Assembly: GCA_003725585.1 (NCBI GenBank)
Contig: RJMB01000011.1
Coordinates: forward strand, 103,612 to 167,611
Source of the DNA: Halostreptopolyspora alba
GTDB lineage: Bacteria; Actinomycetota; Actinomycetes; Streptosporangiales; Streptosporangiaceae
Reading direction: 5' to 3'
Length of the DNA: 64,000 nt
Made by a program: the position numbers and the translations under genes. Each line of letters opens with the position of its first letter. Position 1 is the stretch's first letter. Below, piece by piece: positions 25,878-35,115 of this stretch. The notes beneath the pieces are model-generated. The model was not told the origin of the DNA and did no database searches. It saw only the letters and a program-made list of their open reading frames with translations.

Positions 25878-27350
25878 CTACGCGTTCGCGGGGACCGATC
25901 CTGATTCGGGCGTGCCGCAGGTCTTCTCCAACAGGTACTTCCCGCGGGAGTCGGCGTCGACCTCGATCGGGTAGACACCGTCGAAGCAGGCGCGACAGAG
26001 CCGGTCCTTGCCGATCTCGGTGGCCGCGACGAGGTCGTCGAGCCCGATGTAGGCCAGCGAGTCGGCGCCTATGGAGGCGCGGATCTCCTCGGTGCTCATG
26101 TTCCCACCGATGAGCTCGGACCTCGTGGCGAAGTCCACCCCGTAGTAGCACGGCCACTGCACCGGCGGGCTGGAGATGCGCACGTGCACCTCGGCCGCCC
26201 CCGCCTCGCGCAGCATCTGGACCAGGGCCCGCTGGGTGTTGCCCCGGACGATGGAGTCGTCGACCACGACGAGCCGGCGGCCCTCGATGACGTCGCGCAG
26301 CGGGTTCAGCTTCAGCCTGATGCCCAGCTGCCGCAGCGTCTGGCTGGGCTGGATGAAGGTGCGGCCCACATAGGAGTTCTTCACCAGGCCCTGCGCGAAC
26401 GGGATGTCGCTGCCCTCGGCGTAGCCGACCGCGGCTGGGGTGCCGGACTCCGGGACCGGGACGACCAGGTCGGCCTCGACCGGTCGGACCCCGGCCAGCC
26501 GGCGTCCGACCTCGACACGCGCCGAGTTGACGTTGCGCCCGGCGATCGTGGTGTCGGGCCGGGCCAGGTAGACGTACTCGAACAGGCACCCCTTGGGCGC
26601 GGCCGGGGCGAAGCGCAGGGAGCGCACCCCGCGCTCGTCGATGGTGACGAGCTCACCCGGCTCGATCTCGCGGACCATCGTGGCGCCCACGATGTCGAGC
26701 GCCGCGGTCTCGCTGGCGACCACCCAGCCGTCGCCGAGACGTCCCAGAACGAACGGCCGCACGCCCTGGGGGTCGCGGGCGGCGTAAAGCGTCGTCTCGT
26801 CCATGAAGGCGAGGGAGAAGGCGCCACGGACCTTGGGCAGCAGGTCCAGGGCCGCCTCCTCGGTGCTGCGATCCGGGCTGTTCGCGAGAAGCCCGGTGAG
26901 CACCTCGGTGTCGGTGGTCGCTTCGAGATGGTCGCTCGGGAGCATCGCCGCGAGCTCGGAGGTGTTGATCAGGTTGCCGTTGTGGCCGAGTGCCAGCCCG
27001 CCGTCTCGGGCGGTGAAGAACGTGGGCTGCGCGTTCTGCCACACCGGCGATCCGGTGGTGGAGTAGCGACAGTGGCCCACCGCCAGGTGACCGCGGAGCG
27101 ATTCCAGTGTCGCCTCGTCGAAGACCTGGGAGACCAGCCCCATGTCCTTGTAGACGACGATCCGCTCGCCGTTGCTCAGGGCGATGCCCGCGGACTCCTG
27201 CCCGCGGTGTTGCAGAGCGTAGAGGCCGAAATACGTGAGCTTGCTTACTTCTTCGCCGGGAGCCCAAACGCCGAACACTCCACACGCGTCCCGTGGGCCA
27301 CGCTCGTGGGAATCGGTGGTGGTGTTGACCCGGCCGTCGGAGTACGACAC
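25878..27350 (-). CDS. purF: amidophosphoribosyltransferase
   Basis: A 490-residue first enzyme of de novo purine synthesis, moving glutamine nitrogen onto PRPP. The N-terminal nucleophile Cys of the class II glutaminase is in RDACGVFGVW (about residue 23), so a short propeptide must be removed. GHCRYST and LGHNGNLINT are glutaminase motifs. The phosphoribosyltransferase site is LVVVDDSIVRGNTQ (about 370-383). Late Cys residues (KDRLCRACFDGVYP, KTCGTP) fit the Fe-S type PurF of Gram-positives. The GTG start at 27350 sits very close to GAGGGG, so the exact start is slightly uncertain. Confidence 0.96.
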   Translation of the reverse strand: MSYSDGRVNTTTDSHERGPRDACGVFGVWAPGEEVSKLTYFGLYALQHRGQESAGIALSNGERIVVYKDMGLVSQVFDEATLESLRGHLAVGHCRYSTTGSPVWQNAQPTFFTARDGGLALGHNGNLINTSELAAMLPSDHLEATTDTEVLTGLLANSPDRSTEEAALDLLPKVRGAFSLAFMDETTLYAARDPQGVRPFVLGRLGDGWVVASETAALDIVGATMVREIEPGELVTIDERGVRSLRFAPAAPKGCLFEYVYLARPDTTIAGRNVNSARVEVGRRLAGVRPVEADLVVPVPESGTPAAVGYAEGSDIPFAQGLVKNSYVGRTFIQPSQTLRQLGIRLKLNPLRDVIEGRRLVVVDDSIVRGNTQRALVQMLREAGAAEVHVRISSPPVQWPCYYGVDFATRSELIGGNMSTEEIRASIGADSLAYIGLDDLVAATEIGKDRLCRACFDGVYPIEVDADSRGKYLLEKTCGTPESGSVPANA

Positions 27351-27395
27351 ACCCCTCAGCCTAATGCCTGATCACTGGGAACGTGCCAACCGGGG

Positions 27396-27863
27396 TCAGA
27401 CTCCGTGCCACAGCGGCAGGTGGGGCGAGAGGTCCGCGCGTTCGCCGCTGGCGTCCACCGAGCCGTCCGCGACCGCGCTGTGCCATGTGAGACGTCCCAT
27501 GGTCAGAGCGATCCAGGTCAGGGGGTCGGTCTCGATGACGCCCGGAGGGGTGCCGCGCGTGTGCCGCGGCCCCTCGACGGCCTGCACGGCGCCGAACGGC
27601 GGCACGCGGATCTCCACGCTCCGGCCGGGGACTCGCTGGGCGAACTCGGCCAGCGAACCGCGTACAACGGTGCGAATCGCCTCACGTTGGGGTGTGTCCT
27701 CGCTTTCCCACGCGCGCAGAACGGCCGCGGCGCACTCGGTCAGCACCGTCGCGGGGTGGTCAGGGCCGGGATAGGGAGGTTCGCCCAGGGCACCGCGCTG
27801 GGCGTCGAGCGCGGCGCGCAGGGCCGCGTGGCGACGCTGCGCCGCTGTGGGGTTGGCCGGCAT
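27396..27863 (-). CDS. SCP2-like sterol-carrier family protein
   Basis: A 155-residue protein. N-terminal helices ([18 protein letters not shown]) lead to a compact beta domain with [39 protein letters not shown] (key phrase [15 protein letters not shown]), a pattern found in actinobacterial proteins annotated as sterol carrier family and related to MDMPI C-terminal domains. It ends [27 protein letters not shown] lipid or thiol ligand is possible but unproven. ATG 27863 lacks a clear ribosome site. It lies downstream of DUF47's divergent promoter region and upstream of purF on the same strand. Confidence 0.75.
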   Translation of the reverse strand: MPANPTAAQRRHAALRAALDAQRGALGEPPYPGPDHPATVLTECAAAVLRAWESEDTPQREAIRTVVRGSLAEFAQRVPGRSVEIRVPPFGAVQAVEGPRHTRGTPPGVIETDPLTWIALTMGRLTWHSAVADGSVDASGERADLSPHLPLWHGV

Positions 27864-28356
27864 GCTTGTGAGCTTAACCCAGGGGCGCTCGCCGCGCGCA
27901 CCCGAAAGTCGGGCACGGTGATCTGCGTGAGGACGGTTGCCATAGCGGAGGAATCCACCGAAACTGACCGTTGAGGGAAACGGATCCCGTCGGAGTGGTG
28001 AATCGATGCTTTCCAGCGCGTGCGACGGAGAACACGGAGTGTGGGCCGCTCCGCGCTCAACGGCTGCGCACGACGTGGTCGCGGCGTTCACCCCGAACGG
28101 CCATGGAACCGCCCTCGCCCCCGGCCGGAGCCATGGCGCTCACGGCCGTCCTGACCGGGGCGGATAGGGTTAATATCTCCCGAGTCAGGCATGGCTGACA
28201 TGGTGCCGACACAGTGAACGCGAAACGAAGCCCCAGACCCGGCGTGAGAGCGGTGCCCCTCATCGCTCTGGCGCTCGGCGTCGACCCGCGCCGACCGTAC
28301 GCCCGACGATGCCGACGGCACCCCCACGGACGACCATCGCACTTCAGGAGTCAGAT
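27864..28356. other. divergent intergenic region before DUF47-pit
   Basis: 493 bases without a convincing gene. A TTAATAT element near 28169-28175 may be the -10 of the DUF47-pit operon, though the matching -35 is poor. A single GTTCAC at about 28086 is PHO-box-like but has no second repeat, so PhoP control cannot be claimed. AGGAG at 28346-28350 is the ribosome site for DUF47. Confidence 0.35.
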
Positions 28357-28974
28357 GTGCGCCTGCGCCTAACACCGCGCGATGAGAGCTACTACGAGAT
28401 GTTCGCTGACTCGGCGAACAACCTGGTCATAGGGGCTCGTCTGCTGGTGGAGCTGATCAGTGACGGCGCCGACCGGGAAGCTGTCGCCGAGAAGATGCGC
28501 GCCTGTGAGCACGCCGGTGACGAGCGGACCCACGCCATCATGCGCCGGCTCAACGAGAGCTTCGTCACGCCGTTCGACCGGGAGGACATCTACCGGCTGG
28601 CCTCCTCACTCGACGATGTCATGGACTCGATGGAGGCCGCGGTCGACCTCGTCGGGCTGTACCAGCTGAACCGCCTTCCCAAAGGCATCATCGACCAGGT
28701 GGAGGTCCTGGAGCGCGCCGCCGAGCTCACCGCCGAGGCGATGCCCCGGCTTCGCGCGATGAAGGACCTCACTCGGTACTGGATCGAGATCAACCAGCTT
28801 GAGAACCAGGCCGACCAGATTTACCGTCGCCTGTTGGCTCGCCTGTTCAGCGGTGAGTACGACGCGCTGACCGTGCTCAAGCTGAAGGACGTCATCGAGG
28901 AGCTGGAGGAGGCCGCGGACGCGTTCGAGCAGGTGGCCAACACGGTCGAGACCATCGTGGTGAAGGAGTCCTGA
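28357..28974 (+). CDS. DUF47 (PhoU-like) phosphate transport accessory protein
   Basis: A 205-residue all-helical protein of the DUF47/UPF0111 family, distant relatives of PhoU that partner Pit transporters. Signature phrases are RDESYYEMFADSANNLVIGARLL, EHAGDERTHAIMRRLNESFVTPFDREDIYRLAS (core FVTPFDREDIYRL) and LKDVIEELEEAADAFEQVANTVE. Start GTG 28357 is preferred because AGGAG at 28346-28350 is six bases upstream. It is followed 53 bases later by the Pit gene in the same operon, and probably gates phosphate or metal-phosphate uptake. Confidence 0.93.
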   Translation: MRLRLTPRDESYYEMFADSANNLVIGARLLVELISDGADREAVAEKMRACEHAGDERTHAIMRRLNESFVTPFDREDIYRLASSLDDVMDSMEAAVDLVGLYQLNRLPKGIIDQVEVLERAAELTAEAMPRLRAMKDLTRYWIEINQLENQADQIYRRLLARLFSGEYDALTVLKLKDVIEELEEAADAFEQVANTVETIVVKES

Positions 28975-29027
28975 ATCCCTTCGCTTCCGTGGCGGCGACG
29001 CGGTCCGGCCCGGGCGGGCTGATTCCG

Positions 29028-30044
29028 GTGGACATGCCGCCAGAGAACCTCGTGCTGGTCGCGGTCATCGGCGCCGCGCTCGTCTTCGCGTTCACCAACG
29101 GATTCCAGGACGCGGCGAACTCGCTCGCCACCTCGATCAGCACCAACGCGTTGGGGCCGCGGGTGGCCGTGATCATGGCCGCGGCGATGAACATGCTCGG
29201 CGCCTTCCTGGGCGAGGGTGTGGCCCGGACGATCAGCCAGAACATCGTCGTTCCCCCAGCGGGGACACCCGGGTTGGGTGTGCTGTTCGCCGCGCTGGTC
29301 GGCGCCATCGTGTGGAACGTCTTCACCTGGTACCGGGGTATCCCCTCGTCGTCCTCGCACGCGCTGGTGGGCGGCATGCTCGGCGCGGCGTTGGTCTCGA
29401 CGAGCACGGCGAGCGGTCCCGACATCACGGACAGCTTCGTGGTGCCGATGCTGCTGTCGCCGGTGGTCGGCGGTGTCGCCGGCTACTTCGTGATGGTCGC
29501 AATCCTGTGGCTGTTCCGCCGATCCAATCCGCTGCGTGTGGCGCGCAAGTTCCGCATGGCCCAGTCCGTCTCGGCGGCGGCGATGGCGCTGGGGCACGGG
29601 CTACAGGACGCCCAGAAGACCATGGGCGTGGTGGTGCTGGCCCTGGTTCTCACCGGGTACCAGGACAGTTACACGGTTGAGACGTGGGTCGTGGTGGCGG
29701 CCGGCGCGAGCATGTCGCTGGGGACGGTCACCGGGGGGTGGCGGATCATGCGCACACTCGGCCGCCGGGTGATCCAGCTCGACTCCCCCAAGGGCTTCGC
29801 CGCCGAGACCACGGCGGCGCTGGTGCTCTACGCCGCCGCTTTCATCTGGCACGTGCCGGTTTCCAGTACCCATACGATCACGTCGGCGATCGTGGGCGTG
29901 GGCACCACACGACGGTTCTCGGCCGTCCGCTGGGGGGTGGCGGGAAACATCGTCCTCGTGTGGGTGCTGACGCTTCCGGGGGCGGCGGCGGTCGCGGCGG
30001 CCTGCTACGGGGTGCTGCGTGTGGTCACGTCCGGGGCACCGTGA
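29028..30044 (+). CDS. pit: Pit family inorganic phosphate transporter
   Basis: A 338-residue polytopic permease that imports metal-phosphate with the proton gradient. Two inverted PiT signature blocks are visible: FTNGFQDAANSLATSIST (residues about 20-37) and AMALGHGLQDAQKTMG. The sequence also shows GIPSSSSHALVGGMLGA and its repeat VPVSSTHTITSAIVGVG. About ten hydrophobic segments are present and the length is typical for short actinobacterial Pit. Start GTG 29028 (MDMPPENL) is more family-like than GTG 28989; ATG 29034 is possible. It forms an operon with DUF47. Confidence 0.94.
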   Translation: MDMPPENLVLVAVIGAALVFAFTNGFQDAANSLATSISTNALGPRVAVIMAAAMNMLGAFLGEGVARTISQNIVVPPAGTPGLGVLFAALVGAIVWNVFTWYRGIPSSSSHALVGGMLGAALVSTSTASGPDITDSFVVPMLLSPVVGGVAGYFVMVAILWLFRRSNPLRVARKFRMAQSVSAAAMALGHGLQDAQKTMGVVVLALVLTGYQDSYTVETWVVVAAGASMSLGTVTGGWRIMRTLGRRVIQLDSPKGFAAETTAALVLYAAAFIWHVPVSSTHTITSAIVGVGTTRRFSAVRWGVAGNIVLVWVLTLPGAAAVAAACYGVLRVVTSGAP

Positions 30045-30104
30045 CCGCCGGGGTGTGTGACGGGGTGGTTCCGCCCGAGGCGCGGGTCGCGCGCGTACGT
30101 GTGG

Positions 30105-30416
30105 TCAGCCGACGCGGGGGGTGGCGGCCACCGTGGTGTCCGCTTTCTCCTCGACGGGGACGCGGACCCGGTCGCAGCGGTAGTCCGTCGTCACCGGGCT
30201 GCCCAACGGCGTGATGGTCGTGTCGGTGACGTTGGGGTTCTCCCGCTGGATGACCTCCTGGGCCCGAGTGGCCTCGGTTCCGACGAGCTCGGGCCACTCC
30301 TGTTTGCCCGCGCAGGAGGGCGAGCCCGTGTCCGAGGCACTCGCGGCCCACGCGGGGCCGAGGGCGAACAGTACGGCGGTACCCACGACGGTGGCGGTCG
30401 CTGTGAGACCTCGCAT
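30105..30416 (-). CDS. secreted potato-inhibitor-I (eglin-like) protease inhibitor
   Basis: A 103-residue exported protein; the signal peptide ends near AWAASA (about 24-27). The mature part follows the I13 inhibitor family. KQEWPELVG (38-46) is the conserved opening, PLGSPVTTDYRCDRVRV (70-86) holds the binding loop, and the chain ends with a TPRVG strand. By alignment with eglin c and plant relatives, P1 is Thr77 and P1' Asp78; Arg80 and Arg83 brace the loop. Cys35 and Cys81 match the disulfide of flax trypsin inhibitor. GAGGG six bases before ATG 30416 fixes the start. The target should be a serine protease. Confidence 0.85.
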   Translation of the reverse strand: MRGLTATATVVGTAVLFALGPAWAASASDTGSPSCAGKQEWPELVGTEATRAQEVIQRENPNVTDTTITPLGSPVTTDYRCDRVRVPVEEKADTTVAATPRVG

Positions 30417-30521
30417 GACCATCCCTCACTGTTTCGGGATCCGAAGTACTACCGAAAGATATCACGGTGAGTGTACGAGACTCGGGACCTTCGGTTACAT
30501 ACCGTGCGCGTGGCGTGAGAA

Positions 30522-30551
30522 CGGCGACGACCGGACGCGCCGTCGTCGCCG
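30522..30551 (-). terminator. terminator of the pst operon
   Basis: A 10-bp perfect stem, 30522-30531 with 30542-30551, around a 10-base loop, 28 bases after the pstB stop on the minus strand and before the inhibitor gene. Confidence 0.6.
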
Positions 30552-30579
30552 CTTTCCACCACGACCGTGACAGTCGTCG

Positions 30580-31359
30580 CTATCCGAAACGACCGGTGAT
30601 GTAGTTCTCGGTCTCCTTCTTGTCGGGCTTGGTGAAGATCTTGTTGGTCTCGCCCATCTCGATCAACCGGCCCGGCTGTCCGGTTCCCGCGAGATTGAAG
30701 AACGCCGTCTGGTCGCTGACCCGCGCTGCCTGCTGCATGTTGTGGGTGACGATGCAGATCGTGTAGTTCTCCTTGAGGCTGGCGATCAGGTCCTCGATCG
30801 CCAGCGTCGAGATCGGGTCGAGCGCCGAGCACGGCTCGTCCATGAGCAGTACCTCCGGCTGCACGGCCACGGCGCGGGCGATGCACAGACGCTGCTGCTG
30901 TCCGCCCGAGAGCCCCGATCCCGGCTTGGCCAGCCGGTCCTTGACCTCGTCCCACAGGTTGGCGTCGCGCAGCGCGCGCTCGACGATGTCGTCGGCGTTG
31001 GACTTGCTCATCCGCTGGTTGTTGAGTTTCGACCCGGCGATGACGTTGTCGTAGATCGACATCGTGGGGAAGGGGTTCGGCTGCTGGAACACCATCCCGA
31101 TCTCGCGGCGCACGGCCACCGGGTCGACCTCGGGTGCGTAGATGTCGAGGTCGTCCAGCATGACCTTGCCGTCGACCCGGGCGTTCGGCGCGACCTCGTG
31201 CATCCGGTTCAAGGTGCGCAGGAAGGTCGACTTGCCACAGCCGGAGGAGCCGATGAACGCGGTTACCGCGCGGGGCTCGATGGTCATCGACACGTCTTCG
31301 ACGGCCAGGAAGTCGCCGTAGTAGACGTTCAGTCCGGAGACATCAATTCGCTTGGCCAC
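30580..31359 (-). CDS. pstB: phosphate ABC transporter ATPase PstB
   Basis: A 259-residue ATP-hydrolysing subunit of the PstSCAB high-affinity phosphate importer. Walker A is GSSGCGKST (residues 37-45). The Q-loop is in [18 protein letters not shown], the ABC signature is [14 protein letters not shown] and Walker B is [12 protein letters not shown]. The switch His is in [19 protein letters not shown], a PstB-specific phrase. It is the last gene of the operon, 54 bases after pstA. Confidence 0.98.
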   Translation of the reverse strand: MAKRIDVSGLNVYYGDFLAVEDVSMTIEPRAVTAFIGSSGCGKSTFLRTLNRMHEVAPNARVDGKVMLDDLDIYAPEVDPVAVRREIGMVFQQPNPFPTMSIYDNVIAGSKLNNQRMSKSNADDIVERALRDANLWDEVKDRLAKPGSGLSGGQQQRLCIARAVAVQPEVLLMDEPCSALDPISTLAIEDLIASLKENYTICIVTHNMQQAARVSDQTAFFNLAGTGQPGRLIEMGETNKIFTKPDKKETENYITGRFG

Positions 31360-31413
31360 TGTGAATCCTCGTTACCTCAGGTTCGTGCGGACAACGGTTG
31401 GGGGCCGGCATGG

Positions 31414-32508
31414 TCAGCGTCCGAGCTTCGGCGCGAAGAACCGGGAGACGAGCCGGGCGACGAAGAACAGCAGCATCACGATCAGGATCAGGGTCAGCGC
31501 CGCGGCCCAGGCGCGTTCGTAGTTGATCGCGTCGCCCATGCGAACCTGCGAGTAGATGAACACCGGGAGGCTCATCATCTGGCCGTTGAAGAGGTCCCAG
31601 TTGATCGCCACGGCTGACGATCCCGCGGTCAGCACCAACGGTGCCGTCTCTCCGATAACGCGGGCGATGGCCAGCATGATTCCCGTGGTGATCCCCGCGA
31701 TCGCGGTGGGCAGCACCACCTTGACGATGGTGAGCCACTTCGGCACGCCGAGCGCGTAGGACGCCTCGCGCAGCTGGGTGGGCACCAGCTGGAGCATCTC
31801 CTCGGAGGAGCGCACCACAACGGGGATCATCAGCACGGACAGCGCGACCGCGCCCGCCGCCCCGTTGGTGTTGCCGGGCCCGAAGAACATCATCCACAGC
31901 GCGACGACGAACAACCCGGCGACGATCGAGGGGATACCGGTCATGACGTCCACGAAGAACGTGATGGCCTTCTTGAGCCTGCCCCTGCCGTACTCCACCA
32001 GGTAGATGGCGGTCATCAGCCCGATCGGGATGGAGATCAGCGACGCGAACAGTGTTATGGCGATGGTGCCGACGATGGCGTGGTAGACGCCGCCGGCGTC
32101 CATCGTCGGCGTGACCCCGCTCATCGACACGCTCAGGAAGTAGCCGTCGAGCCGCTCAATACCCATGCTGAGCACGGTCCACAACAGCGACAGCAGCGGC
32201 ACCATGGCCAGCCCGAAGCAGGTGTAGACGACCGTGGTGACCAGCCGGTCCTTGGCCTTACGGCCGTTCTCCACCCGTGCCGAGGCGAGTGTGATGAGCA
32301 CCGTGTACGCCACAACGGTGCCGATGGCGAACAGCGGAAGGCCGAACGAGCCCGAGACGAACAGCAGGCCGGCCACGACGGCGGCGACCCCTGCGAGCAG
32401 CGCCGGCGCGAAGTACCGGGGGAGCGAGCCGGTGAGCAGTGACCGGTCCGCGATGTCGGGGCCGTCGCCCGGCGCCCCGGTGGAGGGCTTGTTGGTCGTG
32501 GTGGTCAT
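31414..32508 (-). CDS. pstA: phosphate ABC transporter permease PstA
   Basis: A 364-residue inner-membrane permease. An N-terminal region with three hydrophobic segments precedes the conserved permease core, which begins near TIAITLFASLISIPIGLMTAIYLVEYG and contains FVDVMTGIPSIVAGLFV. The cytoplasmic EAA-like loop, where PstB docks, reads PTQLREASYALGVPKWLTIVKVVLPTA (core LREASYALGVPKWLTIVKVV). Its ATG overlaps the pstC stop by four bases, indicating coupled translation. Confidence 0.97.
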   Translation of the reverse strand: MTTTTNKPSTGAPGDGPDIADRSLLTGSLPRYFAPALLAGVAAVVAGLLFVSGSFGLPLFAIGTVVAYTVLITLASARVENGRKAKDRLVTTVVYTCFGLAMVPLLSLLWTVLSMGIERLDGYFLSVSMSGVTPTMDAGGVYHAIVGTIAITLFASLISIPIGLMTAIYLVEYGRGRLKKAITFFVDVMTGIPSIVAGLFVVALWMMFFGPGNTNGAAGAVALSVLMIPVVVRSSEEMLQLVPTQLREASYALGVPKWLTIVKVVLPTAIAGITTGIMLAIARVIGETAPLVLTAGSSAVAINWDLFNGQMMSLPVFIYSQVRMGDAINYERAWAAALTLILIVMLLFFVARLVSRFFAPKLGR

Positions 32509-33476
32509 TCGGAGAACTCCTTGCGCCGGGCGACGACATAACGCGCGGCCATGTTGACGACCAGAGTGATCGCGAACAGCACGAGACCGGCGGCGATCAG
32601 CGCCGAGACGCCGTGTCCGGTGGCCTCGGGGTACTGCAGCGCGATGTGCGCCGCGATGGTCTGGTTCCCGCTCTGTAGCAGGTGGGGCGAGATGATCAGG
32701 GCCGGAGAGAGGATCATGGCCACGGCCATGGTCTCGCCCAGGGCCCGCCCCAGACCGAGCATCGCGCCACCGATGACGCCGGGACGGCCGAACGGGAGCA
32801 CCGCCATCCGGATCATCTCCCAGCGTGTGGCCCCGAGCGCCAGTGCGGCCTCACGGTGCCCCCGCGGCACCTGCAGGAAGACGTCACGCGAGATCGCGGT
32901 GATGATCGGCAGGATCATCACCGCGAGCACGATGCCGGCGCTCATCATCGTGCGGCCGGTGGTGGAGATCGGCCCGGCGAACAGCGGGATCCATCCGAGG
33001 TAGTCGCTCAGCCACTGGTAGAAGGGGGTGAGTTCTTGGACGAGGTATCCGATGCCCCAGAGGCCGTAGACCACGCTGGGGATCGCGGCGAGCAGGTCCA
33101 CGATGTAGCCCAGCAACGACGCCAGCCTGCGCGGCGCGTAGTACGCGATGAACAGCGCGATGCCCACGGCGATCGGTGTGGCGATCACCAGAGCGAGGGC
33201 GGCGGCGAGCACGGTGCCGAACGCCAGGGCGGCGACACCGAAGGCTGGCTCCTCGTCGGCGTCGGTGTTGGCGTCCCACTCGGTGGTGGTGAGGAAGTTC
33301 GCTGTGTTCGCGGACAGCGCGTCGAACGACTGGATGATCAGAAACGCTGCGACACCGGCGAGGATCGCCAGGATCAGGATTCCCGATCCCCGCGCGGTAT
33401 TACCGAATACGACGTCGCCGATACGACGCTTGCCCTTTGGTGCCCGGGGCGTCGTAGACGAGTCGGTAGTGGTCAT
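32505..33476 (-). CDS. pstC: phosphate ABC transporter permease PstC
   Basis: A 323-residue permease partner of PstA. The start ATG 33476 (MTTTDSSTT) has GGAG six bases upstream; the longer frame to 33683 is spurious. Motifs include IATPIAVGIALFIAYYAPRR, VDLLAAIPSVVYGLWGI and the EAA loop PRGHREAALALGATRWEMI. It follows pstS by 234 bases with a hairpin in between and overlaps pstA. Confidence 0.97.
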   Translation of the reverse strand: MTTTDSSTTPRAPKGKRRIGDVVFGNTARGSGILILAILAGVAAFLIIQSFDALSANTANFLTTTEWDANTDADEEPAFGVAALAFGTVLAAALALVIATPIAVGIALFIAYYAPRRLASLLGYIVDLLAAIPSVVYGLWGIGYLVQELTPFYQWLSDYLGWIPLFAGPISTTGRTMMSAGIVLAVMILPIITAISRDVFLQVPRGHREAALALGATRWEMIRMAVLPFGRPGVIGGAMLGLGRALGETMAVAMILSPALIISPHLLQSGNQTIAAHIALQYPEATGHGVSALIAAGLVLFAITLVVNMAARYVVARRKEFSE

Positions 33477-33650
33477 TTTGGACTCCGGTTGAGATGGGGC
33501 AGGTTTCTTGCCCGGGGCAAACGAATCACCTCCGTGTTCGTTCGAGGTCGGGGCCACAGCGGTGCCCGTTGTACTGTCGGGCCTCCCCGGAAACGACCCG
33601 ACCACTCCCGTACGGGGAAAGCGTGCACCAGGGCCCAAGACACACCCGAA

Positions 33651-33684
33651 GGTGGGGTCCGCACACGCCGGTGCGGGCCCCACC
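33651..33684 (-). terminator. hairpin between pstS and pstC (partial terminator)
   Basis: Fourteen base pairs, 33651-33664 with 33671-33684 (one G-T wobble), around a 6-base loop. It lies 27 bases after the pstS stop within the pst transcript. Such hairpins commonly stabilise or partially terminate, so that the binding protein exceeds the permease. Confidence 0.65.
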
Positions 33685-33710
33685 CTGGTGTTTCAAGGTC
33701 CGGACGGTGG

Positions 33711-34826
33711 TCAGGAGGTCACCGTGATCTGGTCGAGGGTGTTCTGGACGTTCTCCCGGGTCTCCTCGGTGATCGGGGCCGAACCGTGCTCGTCGGCCAC
33801 GGCCTGCTGGCCCTCCTCGCTCGTGACGTAGCTGAGGAAGCTCTTCACGAGTTCGGCGTCCTGCTCGTTCTCGTACTCCAGGCAGGCCACCTCGTAGGAG
33901 ATCAGCACGATCGGGTAGGCGTCGCTGCCCCCGTCGGTGTAGTTCAGGTCGATGGCGAGGTCGTGCTCGGTGTTCTCCTCGCGCGGCTCGGAGGCGTCCA
34001 CGATGGCTGCCGCGGCCTCGGGGGTGAACTCGACGAACTCGTCATCGCCGACACCCACGTTCACTGTGCCGAGATCGTCGACGTGGGAGGCGTCGACGTA
34101 GCCGATGGTGCCCTCGCCACCCTCGACCGCGGCGACGACACCGGAGCTGCCCTGGCCGGCCTCGGCCGGCTCGATCGGCCAGTCGCCGCTGACCTCGTGT
34201 GGCCAGGAGTCACCGGCGGCCTCCGACAGGTAGGCCACGAAGTTCTCGGTGGTCCCGGACTCGTCGGAGCGGTTCACCGGGATGATCTCGGTGTCGGGCA
34301 GGTCGGCGTCCGGGTTGAGCTCAGCGATCGCGTCGTCGCTCCACTCGGTGACCTCCTGGTTGAAGATGTCCGCGATGAGCTCGGGAGTGAGGTTCAGCGA
34401 GTCGACGCCCTCGAGATTGAACGTGACCGCGATCGGCGAGATGTAGCCAGGGATGTTGACGACCTCGGAACCGTGGCACCGTTCGGTGGCCTGCTCGGTC
34501 TCGTTCTCGTCCAGAGCCGCGTCGGAGCCGGCGAAGGTCACGCCCCCGTCGATGAACTGGGTGCGTCCGGCCCCGGAGCCGACCGAGTCGTAGTTGACGG
34601 TGGTGTCTTCGCACTCACCGGTGTAGGCCGCGATCCACGTGGCCATCGCGTTCTCCTGCGAGCTGGCGCCCGCGCCGTCGAGCGTGCCGCCGCCATCGAC
34701 ACAGTTGACGTCGCCCGCGGAGGCGGCGTCCTCGTTATCGACGGCCTGGTCCGACCCGCACGCCGAGAGCGCGAGCGCGCCGGCGAGGGCCAGACCCGTG
34801 AATTGGCGATTCCTGGAGAGCTTCAC
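33711..34826 (-). CDS. pstS: phosphate-binding lipoprotein PstS
   Basis: A 371-residue extracytoplasmic receptor that hands phosphate to PstCA. Start GTG 34826 gives a basic n-region and lipobox LALSACGSD (Cys about 23). Ligand-site phrases are LDGAGASSQENAMATW, SVGSGAGRTQFIDGGVTFAGSD and NRSDESGTTENF. The mature protein is acidic. The open frame extends to 35021 only over the promoter. AAGGA lies ten bases before the GTG and GGAG two. The PHO box at 34908-34951 places it under PhoP. Confidence 0.96.
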   Translation of the reverse strand: MKLSRNRQFTGLALAGALALSACGSDQAVDNEDAASAGDVNCVDGGGTLDGAGASSQENAMATWIAAYTGECEDTTVNYDSVGSGAGRTQFIDGGVTFAGSDAALDENETEQATERCHGSEVVNIPGYISPIAVTFNLEGVDSLNLTPELIADIFNQEVTEWSDDAIAELNPDADLPDTEIIPVNRSDESGTTENFVAYLSEAAGDSWPHEVSGDWPIEPAEAGQGSSGVVAAVEGGEGTIGYVDASHVDDLGTVNVGVGDDEFVEFTPEAAAAIVDASEPREENTEHDLAIDLNYTDGGSDAYPIVLISYEVACLEYENEQDAELVKSFLSYVTSEEGQQAVADEHGSAPITEETRENVQNTLDQITVTS

Positions 34827-34907
34827 AGCTCCGGTGTCCTTCCTCTGGACTGTCGTCACCTTGGGGCGAGTTCGGTCGAGGACCTCGCCAAATGTGAACG
34901 TAAGCAG

Positions 34908-34951
34908 GGGAAGTGACCAGATCTCCCAGTAAGGGTGAACGTAGAGTGAAC
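34908..34951 (-). promoter_or_regulatory. PHO box upstream of pstS
   Basis: Read on the minus strand, two adjacent 11-base direct repeat units GTTCACTCTAC (34951-34941) and GTTCACCCTTA (34940-34930) match the streptomycete PhoP unit GTTCAcc-type. A weaker unit GGTCACTTCCC sits in the same 11-base phase at 34918-34908. They lie 82-125 bases before the pstS GTG. This predicts PhoP-dependent induction on phosphate starvation. Confidence 0.85.
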
Positions 34952-35115
34952 GGCCAGCCGAGACTGGTCGAAAAGAGGGAAGATCCCTGGTGGCTGTGGG
35001 ATGAATCGCCTTGACGTCCACCGAGGGAGTGCTTCCTCACCTGCCTCTCGTTGCCCGTGGTCACATCGCTGACACGTATCGTTCGGTGGCTGTTCGGCGT
35101 CTCTGGCGCGACGTG

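Noticed and set aside
24739..26589. A 616-residue fused frame spanning purM and the end of purF
   Set aside because: The extension beyond 25797 is an antisense-like shadow of purF in another frame; purM has its own GTG and ribosome site.
28080..28100. Single GTTCAC near the DUF47-pit operon as a PHO box
   Set aside because: A PHO box needs at least two 11-base repeat units; only one is visible.
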